DNA of 35,459 bases from Hansschlegelia plantiphila (GTDB lineage: Bacteria > Pseudomonadota > Alphaproteobacteria > Rhizobiales > Methylopilaceae), in assembly GCF_027922265.1 (NCBI RefSeq), contig NZ_BSFI01000003.1:392-35850 (forward strand), given 5' to 3'. Under the pieces are notes generated by a model. It ran no database searches. It saw only the letters and a program-made list of their open reading frames with translations, and was not told where the DNA came from. Of the stretch, positions 6,433-15,609 are shown piece by piece. Numbering within the stretch: the first letter of the stretch is position 1; the number at the start of each line of letters is the position of its first letter. Position numbers and translations under genes: made by a program.

Positions 6433-9324
6433 TTAGGCGACGCCGACCGACTGCATGTATTCGGACAGCGCGGCGGCGAGCTCGGCGTGCTGCGGCGCCG
6501 ACAGGTTGCCGCCGATGACAGCCGCGTGGATCGGCCGGTTCGTGAGACCGACCGCCGCGCCGCTCGAATTGCTGCGCGCTCCGATGTAGATCGGTTGGAC
6601 CGGCAGCATGACGCTCGCGTCGTTGTCCGTGAAGACCAGGTCGCCGTCCTTATAGGTGAGCATCGAATTCGATGCAGAACGGCTCACCGCGACGAATGTC
6701 GGCGTCGCCTCGGCGCCAATGGCGACGGACGAAGTCGAGCCGCTGTTCAGGTATAGCGTGATCTTGTCGAGGTTATTCCTGAGGCCGATGGTGGCGTAAG
6801 TGGTGCCCCCTGCGGCAGTGCCGACGCCGATATCCCAGGAGCTGGCGACGCCAGGAGACAGGGGCGTGCCGTAGACGCCAAGCAGGGCGTCATTCAGCGC
6901 GAACTTGCCCCCAGCCGTGGACGGCGTGAACCCCGTGTCGAGGTAGTTCGTCGCGCCGTCGCCCTGCCAGCCGCGGTCAGCGGTCCACCCGCCGGACCCG
7001 ACCTTCGTAAGGTCGAAGGCGTCCTGCCTGAGGTTGAGATAGGCGGCTTGTTCATCGTGAGCCGCGAGAAAATACAGCGCGTCGAGTTTGTCCCACACGC
7101 CCGCCATCTGCAGGCGAGCCACCGCCCAGCGCAGCGCGGTCGCCCGCTCGGCCGAGGGCTTGACGGTCATCCTGTCGATCGCGTCGTCGGCCGCCGACGA
7201 GAGAGCGATCCGCGCCGGCCCGGCGAACCCTGAGCCGACGGCCGAGCCATTGAAGGCGCGCGCCCAATATTGCAGCGCCTCGCCGTCAGACACGCCCGCG
7301 TCGAGCCAGGTCCGCGACTGTCCCGGTGTGGCCGCGAGCTCGCCGGACACGTCGATCGCCGACGTCGCGTCGTCGCCGGGCACGCCGCGGTAGATCCTCT
7401 GCGTCAGGATATTCAGGCTGTCCGCCATCGTCGTCGTGACCGCGACGCGGTCGCTCATGTCGACGGCCGCGATCGAGACCGGAGCGGCGGGCGCGATGTT
7501 GTCGGACACAAGAGAAATGGTCTCGCTCGACGACCAGTCGCCTCGGGAGCCCTTGCCGCCGACATAGGCGTTCTCGACCTCGTAGGCGCCGTCGGCGATC
7601 GGGTCGGAAAGCACCTGGAGGTCCTCATCCGGCGCCGTCATCGCTTGCCATGACGAGGTCCCGACTTTGCGATATCGGCCGGTCAGCGTGAGCTCGGACC
7701 ATCCCTCGACGGGCGGGCTGGTCGACGAGATCCGTGCGACCGTGGCGCCGCTCACCGTCTCCCGTACGACCTGCAGCGTCGGCAGCGGCGGGATCGGAAG
7801 ATCGTCATCGCCGGTTCGCGCCGGGATCGTCGGGCGGCGACCTTCCTCGGTCATCCGATCCCAGTCGTATCGGGCCGGATCGACCGACTGGAATTCAACC
7901 TCGTAGGCGCCGTTGACGAAGGTGCTGTCGTGGAAGTCGACGACCTCGCACGGGATCATGCGCGTCGACATTTGCTCCCGCGAGTTCAACATGAAGAAGC
8001 GGCGGCCGCGCAGATTTTCGCCGAACGCGCGCAACAGCATCGTGCCCCGGATCTTGCAGCGCGCCCTGTCGAACTCGATCTTCGCGAGCCGGCGCATTTG
8101 CGTGTAGCTCTGGCACCACTCCGCCTGAACCGGCCGGGCGACGACCCTAGCGCCGGCGTCGATCTCCGCCTGGTTCATCCATGGGTCGATGTCGACGTCG
8201 TTGTAATTGTGGTCCGGCGACGAGACCTTCAGGTTGAGCCGGGTGATCCTCTCATCGGCGAGCCGGCCGCGCTTTGTCCTGATGTTGTAGATGTGCTGGT
8301 CTTCGACGGTGATCGAAGGTTCGTAATAAGCGCCGCCGTAGATGACGATCGCGCCGTCGCCACGCTCTGCAATCCAGCCATCGAAAGACCGAAGCAGCGC
8401 GTCGACGACGCTCTTTCGCGGCGTGTCGGAGTCGAACATGCCGCCCGCCGCATAGCGCGGCTCGAAGGTGTCGTCGGCCCTCTGCACAGGCTCGTCGCAG
8501 AGATCCATGGCGGCGAGCCACCAGCCCGCCGCCGGCTGATAGACGCGCGACACCGGCCGCCGGTATCCGGCCGGGCAATGGCAATAGAAGTGCAGCAGCT
8601 GGCGGACCGGATTGACCGTCCACGTCCAGCTGTCGGGGTCATCCGGGCTCTGCGCCTGATCGCGTGGATCCCAGCAGAGCTGCCAGCGCCCGACGACGGA
8701 GAGCTGCGGCAGGCCGTAGGGAAAGCGCCGCGGGTAAGCCTTGACGTCAGGCGAATGGGACAGGAGTTCCGCGGTCGCCATGCCGTCGCCGCGGTGATCT
8801 GCCGTCCAGAAGGCGGGGAACGCCGCCATCATCTCGGCATAGGGCGTCTCGGTCGGCAGGCCCTTGCGCCAGTAGATCTTGACGTCTTCCTCGCCCGGGT
8901 CGCCGCGGTAGCGCTTTGTCGTTCCGTAGTGGACCGCTCCATCGTCCGCGCCGTCCTCGAAGGCCACCGGATCATCGTGCAGATACCAGCGGTCGAAGCC
9001 GTCGACCCGGCCCTGATGGAGACCGATGATGTCGTAGGAGGTCGACCCCTTCAGCTTGTAGGCGAGATAGGCGCCGCCGTTGCGCGCCCTGCCGTAGCCG
9101 TAGATCGCCGGCGGAATGCTCTGCTTCAGGACGAGCGCGCCGTCCTGCGGCTTCGGGATGTCGGGCTTCGGGGCGAGCAGCAGCTGAGCGCCGATCAGGA
9201 CGCCCGACAGAACCGTCGACCCGACGATCGACGCGAGCGTCGTGCCAGCCACCGCGGTCGCGCCCGCCGCGACGCCGGCCGTCCCGCCGATCGCGAAGAT
9301 GGCGGCTCCGATCGCCTGAGGCAT
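6433..9324 (-). CDS. J-like central tail tip protein with C-terminal lectin-like domain
   Basis: The 963-residue protein starts with a Gly/Ala-rich hydrophobic stretch (residues 1-52), as in tail host-specificity proteins of alphaproteobacterial phages. A conserved tail-hub region follows (about 55-500, with IPPAIYGYGRARNGGAYLAY near its start). FN3-like segments come next (about 510-700), then a LamG-like receptor-binding domain (about 735-963). It forms the central tip that contacts the host receptor and closes the tail tube. It is 3 bases downstream of the tail assembly gene at 9328 and ends the conserved tail operon before the spike cassette. Confidence 0.8.
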   Translation of the reverse strand: MPQAIGAAIFAIGGTAGVAAGATAVAGTTLASIVGSTVLSGVLIGAQLLLAPKPDIPKPQDGALVLKQSIPPAIYGYGRARNGGAYLAYKLKGSTSYDIIGLHQGRVDGFDRWYLHDDPVAFEDGADDGAVHYGTTKRYRGDPGEEDVKIYWRKGLPTETPYAEMMAAFPAFWTADHRGDGMATAELLSHSPDVKAYPRRFPYGLPQLSVVGRWQLCWDPRDQAQSPDDPDSWTWTVNPVRQLLHFYCHCPAGYRRPVSRVYQPAAGWWLAAMDLCDEPVQRADDTFEPRYAAGGMFDSDTPRKSVVDALLRSFDGWIAERGDGAIVIYGGAYYEPSITVEDQHIYNIRTKRGRLADERITRLNLKVSSPDHNYNDVDIDPWMNQAEIDAGARVVARPVQAEWCQSYTQMRRLAKIEFDRARCKIRGTMLLRAFGENLRGRRFFMLNSREQMSTRMIPCEVVDFHDSTFVNGAYEVEFQSVDPARYDWDRMTEEGRRPTIPARTGDDDLPIPPLPTLQVVRETVSGATVARISSTSPPVEGWSELTLTGRYRKVGTSSWQAMTAPDEDLQVLSDPIADGAYEVENAYVGGKGSRGDWSSSETISLVSDNIAPAAPVSIAAVDMSDRVAVTTTMADSLNILTQRIYRGVPGDDATSAIDVSGELAATPGQSRTWLDAGVSDGEALQYWARAFNGSAVGSGFAGPARIALSSAADDAIDRMTVKPSAERATALRWAVARLQMAGVWDKLDALYFLAAHDEQAAYLNLRQDAFDLTKVGSGGWTADRGWQGDGATNYLDTGFTPSTAGGKFALNDALLGVYGTPLSPGVASSWDIGVGTAAGGTTYATIGLRNNLDKITLYLNSGSTSSVAIGAEATPTFVAVSRSASNSMLTYKDGDLVFTDNDASVMLPVQPIYIGARSNSSGAAVGLTNRPIHAAVIGGNLSAPQHAELAAALSEYMQSVGVA

Positions 9325-9327
9325 CGT

Positions 9328-9765
9328 TCAGATTTCCCACACGAGATGCGGCTGCACGCGGATCGTCTCGGCGTGAAGCCGCACGAGACCGTCGCTTGCC
9401 CGGATCGCCCAGCTCTGCGGGGTGCGAATGCACCCGAAGGTCAGGAAGCCTGGCTTCCTCTCCCGCTGGACGCGGATAAGGCCGATCGACCCGAGACGCG
9501 CCGCAGCAGCCTCGACAGGCCTAAGGTCGTTGCGCTCCGCCTCGCGCGACACGAAGGCGTCGATGCCGCCCTCAAGCTTGAGGATGCGCGCCGCTGAGAT
9601 CGGTCCGGAGCATCGACCGAGATAAGGCCCTAGGCCGAACTCAGCCCGCTCCTGCGCAGCCCACCGCGCGAGGAACAGCAGGCAGTGGCTGCGCTCCCAG
9701 AAGCGCGAATCCGCCTCCGCCTCGTCCAGGTAGAGGGCGAGGCGGTCGGCGCGATCGGAGGCCAT
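9328..9765 (-). CDS. tail assembly protein resembling the DUF6950 / NlpC-P60-like group
   Basis: The 145-residue product begins with an amphipathic helix and RFWERSHCLLFLARW, matching the (W)G..(D)C..F.A.W pattern of the cysteine-containing tail-tip group DUF6950. The hub gene follows 3 bases downstream and the start overlaps the preceding stop (TGATG). Related proteins at this position act in tail-tip assembly, and some carry peptidase activity. Here Cys is preceded by His instead of Asp, so catalysis is uncertain. Identification is moderate. Confidence 0.65.
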   Translation of the reverse strand: MASDRADRLALYLDEAEADSRFWERSHCLLFLARWAAQERAEFGLGPYLGRCSGPISAARILKLEGGIDAFVSREAERNDLRPVEAAAARLGSIGLIRVQRERKPGFLTFGCIRTPQSWAIRASDGLVRLHAETIRVQPHLVWEI

Positions 9766-10391
9766 CAGAACTGAGGCCAGGCCTTGCGGGCGCCCTGCGA
9801 CAGCTCACTCGTCTGATCGCAGATCTTGTCGCCGGGATGCAGGTTCTGATGCTGCGCGTCGGCCCAGGCCTGAAGCTCGGCGCCGGCGCGGATGATCTGT
9901 TCCGATCCGACCTTGAGCGTCACGGTCTGGGTGGCGTCAGTGATGCCGCCGTCGCGCGCAGTCCCACCCGATCGCTCCAGCGTGAACTCGCCGCCCTGGC
10001 CGAGCCAGATCCAGCGCGCGGCCCCGACGATCTGGAGCCGCTCATCATAGAAAACCTTGCCGATGTAGACCTCCGCCCCCTCGGCGACGTCAGCCTCGAT
10101 GTCGAAGAGCTGCGCGAGATCTCGGTCGAGGCCGGGCAGCGAAAACTCGACGTCGTCGGACAATCCGCCGATCAGTTGCTTGAGCGCGGGCATGGAGCCG
10201 AGACCCGGGAAACCCTGATAGAAGGCGCCCCCGGGTTCCGTCTCGACATGATCGGCGGGGATGTCGACGCCGATCAGCGACGTCGTCAGCCGCGAGATCT
10301 CGCCGTTCGCCCAGGCGATCCGCATGAGGGCGTCCATGCCGGACGCCTCCTCGAGGCTGTAATCAACCGGCGGATCGGGCGGCAGCCTCAC
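9765..10391 (-). CDS. tail tip assembly protein (unassigned family)
   Basis: This 208-residue soluble protein, mostly beta with DVEFSLPGLDRDL near the middle and an amphipathic helix at the C-terminus, lies between two tail-tip genes. It overlaps both, with ATGA at its start and TGATG at its end. Layout and length suit the third conserved tail-tip component of lambda-like or gene-transfer-agent-like tails. No catalytic motif is visible and I cannot name the family. Confidence 0.6.
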   Translation of the reverse strand: MRLPPDPPVDYSLEEASGMDALMRIAWANGEISRLTTSLIGVDIPADHVETEPGGAFYQGFPGLGSMPALKQLIGGLSDDVEFSLPGLDRDLAQLFDIEADVAEGAEVYIGKVFYDERLQIVGAARWIWLGQGGEFTLERSGGTARDGGITDATQTVTLKVGSEQIIRAGAELQAWADAQHQNLHPGDKICDQTSELSQGARKAWPQF

Positions 10392-11125
10392 GGGAGTTCC
10401 CCTCGAAGCGCGCGAAGGTCTTCGATGAAGGTGACCGTCCCGAAGGACACGATGTCCTCCGGCAGAGCCATTCCGTTGCTGTCGCTAAGCCGCATCGCGC
10501 AGCGTGGCGCGTTGAAGTCCGCCTCGTCACCCGCCGCGACGCGCTCGCGTAGCGGAGGGTTGATGTCGAGCCGGTAATCGAAGCCGACGACGCCGCCGGC
10601 GTCGTTCGTCACCTCGACGCTCTCGACCACGCCGACGACCTCATAGACCCGCTCGGCGGCGTTCGGATGCACAATCGTGAAGGGCTCGGCGCCGATGAAC
10701 GGCTCCGCTCCGAGGACGCGCAGCCTGAGCGTTGTCGCCGCATGCGCTGCGTCCTCAAGCAGCCGCGCCTCGACTGCTCCGCTCTGATAGCCGGAGCCGT
10801 CCGAGAAGAAAGTCCCGTCGCTGTGTGGGACCGCCGCCGCGGGTCGCGGCTGGGCGAACCATGGCCGCTCGACGAGCGGGACCACGATCCGCACCGTTCC
10901 GTTGCGAAGCTGACCGCGGATGGCGCGCCACGCCGCATATTCCTCGCGGGTCTCGAGGAAGATGTGGTCCATCTCGCATTTCCAGAGACCGCCGCGGCCA
11001 ATCGCCAGACGGTCCGGCGTATCGGCCGCGAGCGAACGCATGCCCTCGACCGCGCCGCCCACGACCTGCCACTCCATCGTCCCGCACTGAAGCAGATCGA
11101 TCGGATATTCGAGCGCCGTCAGCAT
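10388..11125 (-). CDS. distal-tail-type protein downstream of the tape measure
   Basis: The 245-residue beta-rich protein follows the tape measure gene with an overlapping stop/start at 11125. This is the expected place of a distal tail protein that ends the tube and carries the tip. The N-terminus (LTALEYPIDLLQCGTMEWQV) and a central strand-rich region (FTIVHPNAAERVYEVVGV) are compatible with that role. The call rests on gene order. Confidence 0.6.
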   Translation of the reverse strand: MLTALEYPIDLLQCGTMEWQVVGGAVEGMRSLAADTPDRLAIGRGGLWKCEMDHIFLETREEYAAWRAIRGQLRNGTVRIVVPLVERPWFAQPRPAAAVPHSDGTFFSDGSGYQSGAVEARLLEDAAHAATTLRLRVLGAEPFIGAEPFTIVHPNAAERVYEVVGVVESVEVTNDAGGVVGFDYRLDINPPLRERVAAGDEADFNAPRCAMRLSDSNGMALPEDIVSFGTVTFIEDLRALRGELP

Positions 11126-14100
11126 CAGTAGGTATGCCCGTTACGGGCTTCGCGAGCGCGGGTCGCCGCGAAGCTCTGATGACTGATCTGCACCGCCTGC
11201 GCCCCGGCGCGCGCGCTTTCCTGCTGCGCGATCGGACGAGCGGCCTTCACCACGCGCGCCTGCAGCACCTTGTTGTCGAGCTCGATCCGGATCGTGGTGT
11301 CGCCGCCCGATCCCACGCCGCCGGCGCCGCTATCTCCCGCCGACGCGTTCGGGAGCGAGCGCACCGAACCCCAGTTGTCGTTGACCGAGGGATAGTTGTC
11401 GTTGCCGACGTAACCGCCTTCCGCGAAGCCCGGCAGGCCGCGCCGGATGCCCTCAAGCGCCCCGACGCCGATCCGGCTCGTGGCCGCCGCGTCGAAGACG
11501 AACTCCCCACGATGAACCACGCCGGCAGGCTCAAGACGGCCGCCATGGCCGGTGAAGCCCCCTTCGTCGAAGCCGAACAGCTTCCCGACGATCCCAAGCA
11601 GTCCGCCGCCGCCAGCGGCCGCTGCGCCGCCGCCTGCGCCTCCCAGGAGCGTGCCCAGCAGCTTCCCGCCGAGCATGCCGATAATGCCGCCAAGCGCGCC
11701 GTTCTTCTTGCCTCCGATCGCCATGCCGGCGACGCCGCCGATCCCGCCGAACAGGTCGCCCATCGACATGCTCGCCTTGCCCAGACCTTCGCCGAAGTCG
11801 CCGACGCGGCCCGCGCTGTCGGCAGCGCTCTTGCCGAGCTTGTCGATGTTCTGCGCCGCGAGGATCGGGTTGACCGGGGGGAGCGGGACGGCAGCGCTAC
11901 GGGATCCGACAACGCTGATCTCAGAGAGGGCCGTCGGTGCATCCCGCGTCAGACCCATAGGCTCGATCTGTCCACGGAACTTCTGCATCCGCGCGGCGAA
12001 CGCGGAATCGCTCATGTTGCTCACGCCTTCCCAGCGCGCGCCGATCGACGTCTTGATGCGGCCGAGCATCGCGGGATCGTTGAGGTCGGCCTGCAGATCG
12101 CGGCCGTAACGGCTTCGATAGTCGGTCGTCGCCTGCCACCAAGCGCCCTTGTCCTGCGAGGCCGGGGTGAAGTCGGTAAGGCCCGTCTTGCGCGAAACGT
12201 CGTCCCAGGTGGGCTTGGTGAACTGGTAGCGGCCCGCCGACGTTGCGAGCTCGCCCCGGTGCGACCCGTAATTGATCACCTCGGGGATATTCGGATGCCT
12301 GCTGAAGTCTGAGAAGGTCTGGTTGCCCTTCGCGCCGCCGAAGCGGACGTCGTAACGGCCCTGGCTTTCCGTGCTGGCGATCGTGTCGAGCAAGCCCTTC
12401 GCCTGCGGAGAAAGATCGCCAGCGCCGAGCGCAGGCGCCCCGCCTGTCATTGTGCCCTTGGCGTCGGCGATGCTGCCGCTCTTCAGCAGGCCGCTCCAGC
12501 CGCCGGGCTGGTTGTCGTTCAGGAGGCCGCCGGTCAGTGCGCCGGCCGGCCCCGCCATCGTGACGAACAGAGCGGAGGCCGGCGACGAGCCATCGCGCTT
12601 GCCGCCGAGGACGTCGCCCAGCCCCGTCGCCTGGCCGATCGCCGACCACGCCTTGTCATAGAGGCCGTTCCACGCCTTCTCCGACGCGTCGTCGAGCAGC
12701 TTCCGGCCCGCGCCGACGACCGACTTGCCCACGCCCTGGCCACTGCGCAGGCCTTCGCCCAACGTCTGCCACGCGCCGCGTCCGGTCTCCTTCACGGTCT
12801 TCAGCGCGTCGTTCACGCGCATGATGTCGGCATAGGCGTCGGCCGCAGCGACACGCGCCCCCTTGTAGTCGACAAGCTGACGCCCGGCCTCCGTCGGCTC
12901 GCCGTTCTGCAGAAGCCCGGCGCCCGTCAGTTCCTGATCGATGCTCGCCTCGGCGTCCGTCATGAAGGTGCGGCGGCGATCGTCGGAAAGCTTCTGCGCG
13001 AGCGTCGCTTGGCGGATCTGCTGCCGCAGCCGCGCCCAAGCCTCGGCCTCGTCATTCAGCCCCGCGATCTGGCTGTCGAACGCGTGCCGGTCCCCCGTCA
13101 GTTGATAGGCCTCGCGGCGAAGGGCGTTCGTCTGCTCCATGACGTAGCGGAGCTTTTCGGTCTCCTGCGCCGACTGCCCGATGGACTGAAGCTCGAGCTG
13201 TGCGCCCTGGAACCGCTCTGTCGTCGCGATCGACCGTTCGCGTTCGGAGTCGGCGATCGCCTTGTTCGCCTCGGCGTAGACCCGCGCGGACGCGGCCTTC
13301 GCATCCGCCTCCGAATAGAGCGCGCGTTCGATATCGCCGGCGGCGTCGACGCGTGCGCGCTCGGCCTCGATTTCGGCGCGCTGCGCGGGCGTCACGGCGT
13401 TGATCGCCTGCAGGTCGAGCTCGCGAAGCCGGCGAGCCTTCTCGGCCGGGTCGAGATAGCTGTTGATCGCAGCCGTAACCTTTGCGAGGGCCTCTCGATT
13501 GACGTCGAGGTTCTTCGCGCCGCGCGCAATCGCAGGATCGTCGATCGACTGCTTCAACTGCTCCTGCTTGGCGATGAGATCCTGATAGTTCGCCGCACTC
13601 GGCGCTATTCCGCGAGCAGTCTCGCCGGCGGCGATCGCCTTTTGGTCCGCGGCTTCCTGGGCGCTTTTGTTCGACGCCTCGCGACGCTTACGGATACGCT
13701 CCTCTGCATCGGCGATCATCGACTGGTCGCCGGCGTCATCGCCGTAGAGGGAGCCGATGATCGGATGCCGCGCACGAAAGTCGATCCGGCCACGGGCCGT
13801 CCCGATCAGCGCGCGATCGGTTTCGTCGGTCGCCGTGTTGGCGACGCTTCCGTAGCCAGCGAGCCATCGGCCGTACGCGTCAGTCGCGTTGCTGATGCTC
13901 TTCTTCAGCCGATCCCACCAGGTTTCCTGCTCTCGTAGCTTGTCGACCGATCCAGCCAAAGAGGCGCTAAGCCGCTGCTGCATCACTGCGGCCGCCCCGC
14001 TCGTGTCGCCCATCGCGGCGAGATGGCGAATGTTCTGAAGCGCGGCGTCGTCCAGGAAGGCCAGCTTGTCGTTGAGGTCCTGCGCGCCCTTGGTCGGGTC

Positions 14101-15594
14101 CGCGAAGGCCCGCTTCAGGTCATCGAGCGCCGCGGGCAGCTCCTGCCCGGTGACCTTCGCGAATGCGTCGACCGTGTCATCCGAAATGCTCTCCGCAAGG
14201 CCCGACGATATCTTCCCGGTCGATAGGAACGCAGCCATCCTCTCGCGCGCGACATTCGCTGAAACGTGCCCGCCGGCGGCAACACGCTGAGCAGCCTGCT
14301 CGGCCTCCGCCACGGTCGTGCCGCTCAGTCTCCCAAGCCCCTGCAACGAATCTTCGAGCTGCTTCGCCGATTTCTCCGCGCGAGCGAACGCGACCGCCGA
14401 ATAGACGCCGAACGCGGTTGCGGCGGCGCCAGCCACCGTCAAGGGCGTGACGAAGCCCCATGCGCCGACTGCGAGCGATTTGAGCCCCGCCAGGACGCCG
14501 CCCTCCGCCATCGTCAAGATCTGGAAGACCTGACCACCCTGCGTCGCGAGGATCTGAAAGGCCGAAGCGCCCGAAAGCGCCATGGTGGCGACGTCATTGA
14601 GCTGGAAGCTCAGGTTCTGCAGCTGGTGGCCCGCGAAACCGGACACCTTGCCGGAAGCCTCAATCCCCTTCGCCGTCATATTGAACCGACGCTGCGCCAG
14701 CCCGGACGCCGCCTCAAATTCGGCTGTGCTGATCGCTCCGGCCGCCGCCAGGGTGCGATATTCCTCGATCTCGGCGTTGAGGCGGCCCGTCGCGGCGCCG
14801 AGGGGGTCAATCTGTGCACGCAGAAGCGCCGCCTTCGCGGCCATCTCCTCTTCGGCGCGCGCCGCTTCGATGAAGACATCGGCAGATTGGCGCGCCGATG
14901 GGACTGCCCGTCCGATCCCGAACGCGTCGCCGATCCCCTGCTGCGCGCTCGCCGCCGTCTGGGCGCGCCGGGCGGATTCGATCTCCTCCTGCCGGCGAAC
15001 CTGTTCTTCCAATGCGGAAAAGGTCGCGCCCTGAGATGTCGCTGGCGCTGCGCCGATCCCGACGGAGCGCTCGAACGCTTGCCTGAAGGCGCGTCCGGAC
15101 GCCTCCGCGCGCATCCGCGCAATGTCGTCGAGACGAGCAAATTCCGCCTCGAACGCGGCCGCGCTCTCGCGGGCCGAGTTCCGCACCTCGTCGACCATCA
15201 GACCGAGCGACGCATGCAGGCCCGACTGGTCGATCGCGGGCAGGCTGATCGCGCCCGCCGCCTCGAGCGCGCGCTGCATCCGCTCGATCTCGCGCGCGGC
15301 GGTGTCTGCCGAGATTGCGCCGTTGTCGATCGCGCGGACCGTCCGCTGCAGATCCTGCTCAAACCGCAGATAGGCCTTCGCGACGCCGTCGACGCGCGCC
15401 TGCGACTTGGCCCACGTCGCCTGGGCCCGCTCCTGCTGGCGGCTCGCGGCGTCGGTCGCGGATCCCGACTGCGCAGCGGCGCTCGCAAGGCCGATATGCT
15501 CCGCCTTGACAGCCGCGAGGTCGGACTTGAGCTTGTCCAATCCGACCGAGCGACCGCGCACGGTCAGCTCACGGATCGCCGTGAGTGTCGCCAT
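11125..15594 (-). CDS. tape measure protein with embedded lambda-R-like transglycosylase domain
   Basis: The 1489-residue protein sets tail length and is ejected with DNA. Residues 1-320 and 560-920 are long Ala/Arg/Glu-rich helices. A TMP_2-like motif (FQLNDVATMAL, then FQILATQGGQVFQI) lies near residues 325-360. Residues about 1065-1200 carry a muralytic domain: catalytic candidate E1076 in IASTESQG, then DVRFGG, FSDFSRHP, SAGRYQFT and DFTPASQDKGA. These match the lambda endolysin (R) family pattern. Residues 1268-1345 are Gly-rich and hydrophobic (membrane pore candidate). The end has the GGFTGHGG/GVVHRGEFVFD signature of lambda-like tape measures. The embedded domain would locally open the cell wall during entry. 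Confidence 0.93.
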   Translation of the reverse strand: MATLTAIRELTVRGRSVGLDKLKSDLAAVKAEHIGLASAAAQSGSATDAASRQQERAQATWAKSQARVDGVAKAYLRFEQDLQRTVRAIDNGAISADTAAREIERMQRALEAAGAISLPAIDQSGLHASLGLMVDEVRNSARESAAAFEAEFARLDDIARMRAEASGRAFRQAFERSVGIGAAPATSQGATFSALEEQVRRQEEIESARRAQTAASAQQGIGDAFGIGRAVPSARQSADVFIEAARAEEEMAAKAALLRAQIDPLGAATGRLNAEIEEYRTLAAAGAISTAEFEAASGLAQRRFNMTAKGIEASGKVSGFAGHQLQNLSFQLNDVATMALSGASAFQILATQGGQVFQILTMAEGGVLAGLKSLAVGAWGFVTPLTVAGAAATAFGVYSAVAFARAEKSAKQLEDSLQGLGRLSGTTVAEAEQAAQRVAAGGHVSANVARERMAAFLSTGKISSGLAESISDDTVDAFAKVTGQELPAALDDLKRAFADPTKGAQDLNDKLAFLDDAALQNIRHLAAMGDTSGAAAVMQQRLSASLAGSVDKLREQETWWDRLKKSISNATDAYGRWLAGYGSVANTATDETDRALIGTARGRIDFRARHPIIGSLYGDDAGDQSMIADAEERIRKRREASNKSAQEAADQKAIAAGETARGIAPSAANYQDLIAKQEQLKQSIDDPAIARGAKNLDVNREALAKVTAAINSYLDPAEKARRLRELDLQAINAVTPAQRAEIEAERARVDAAGDIERALYSEADAKAASARVYAEANKAIADSERERSIATTERFQGAQLELQSIGQSAQETEKLRYVMEQTNALRREAYQLTGDRHAFDSQIAGLNDEAEAWARLRQQIRQATLAQKLSDDRRRTFMTDAEASIDQELTGAGLLQNGEPTEAGRQLVDYKGARVAAADAYADIMRVNDALKTVKETGRGAWQTLGEGLRSGQGVGKSVVGAGRKLLDDASEKAWNGLYDKAWSAIGQATGLGDVLGGKRDGSSPASALFVTMAGPAGALTGGLLNDNQPGGWSGLLKSGSIADAKGTMTGGAPALGAGDLSPQAKGLLDTIASTESQGRYDVRFGGAKGNQTFSDFSRHPNIPEVINYGSHRGELATSAGRYQFTKPTWDDVSRKTGLTDFTPASQDKGAWWQATTDYRSRYGRDLQADLNDPAMLGRIKTSIGARWEGVSNMSDSAFAARMQKFRGQIEPMGLTRDAPTALSEISVVGSRSAAVPLPPVNPILAAQNIDKLGKSAADSAGRVGDFGEGLGKASMSMGDLFGGIGGVAGMAIGGKKNGALGGIIGMLGGKLLGTLLGGAGGGAAAAGGGGLLGIVGKLFGFDEGGFTGHGGRLEPAGVVHRGEFVFDAAATSRIGVGALEGIRRGLPGFAEGGYVGNDNYPSVNDNWGSVRSLPNASAGDSGAGGVGSGGDTTIRIELDNKVLQARVVKAARPIAQQESARAGAQAVQISHQSFAATRAREARNGHTY

Positions 15595-15609
15595 AAGGAA
15601 ACCCTCAGA

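Noticed and set aside
7930..9597. 555-residue plus-strand open frame opposite the J-like gene
   Set aside because: Low-order composition rich in Arg, Asp and Val, antisense to a well-supported tail protein.
10732..12312. 526-residue plus-strand open frame opposite the tape measure
   Set aside because: Biased composition and no domain. The minus strand carries the clear transglycosylase and tape measure motifs.
14266..15609. Upstream extension of the YbjQ-like gene to 14266
   Set aside because: The added 448 residues are Arg-rich antisense of the tape measure. The ATG at 15610 has a ribosome-binding site and begins the zinc finger.
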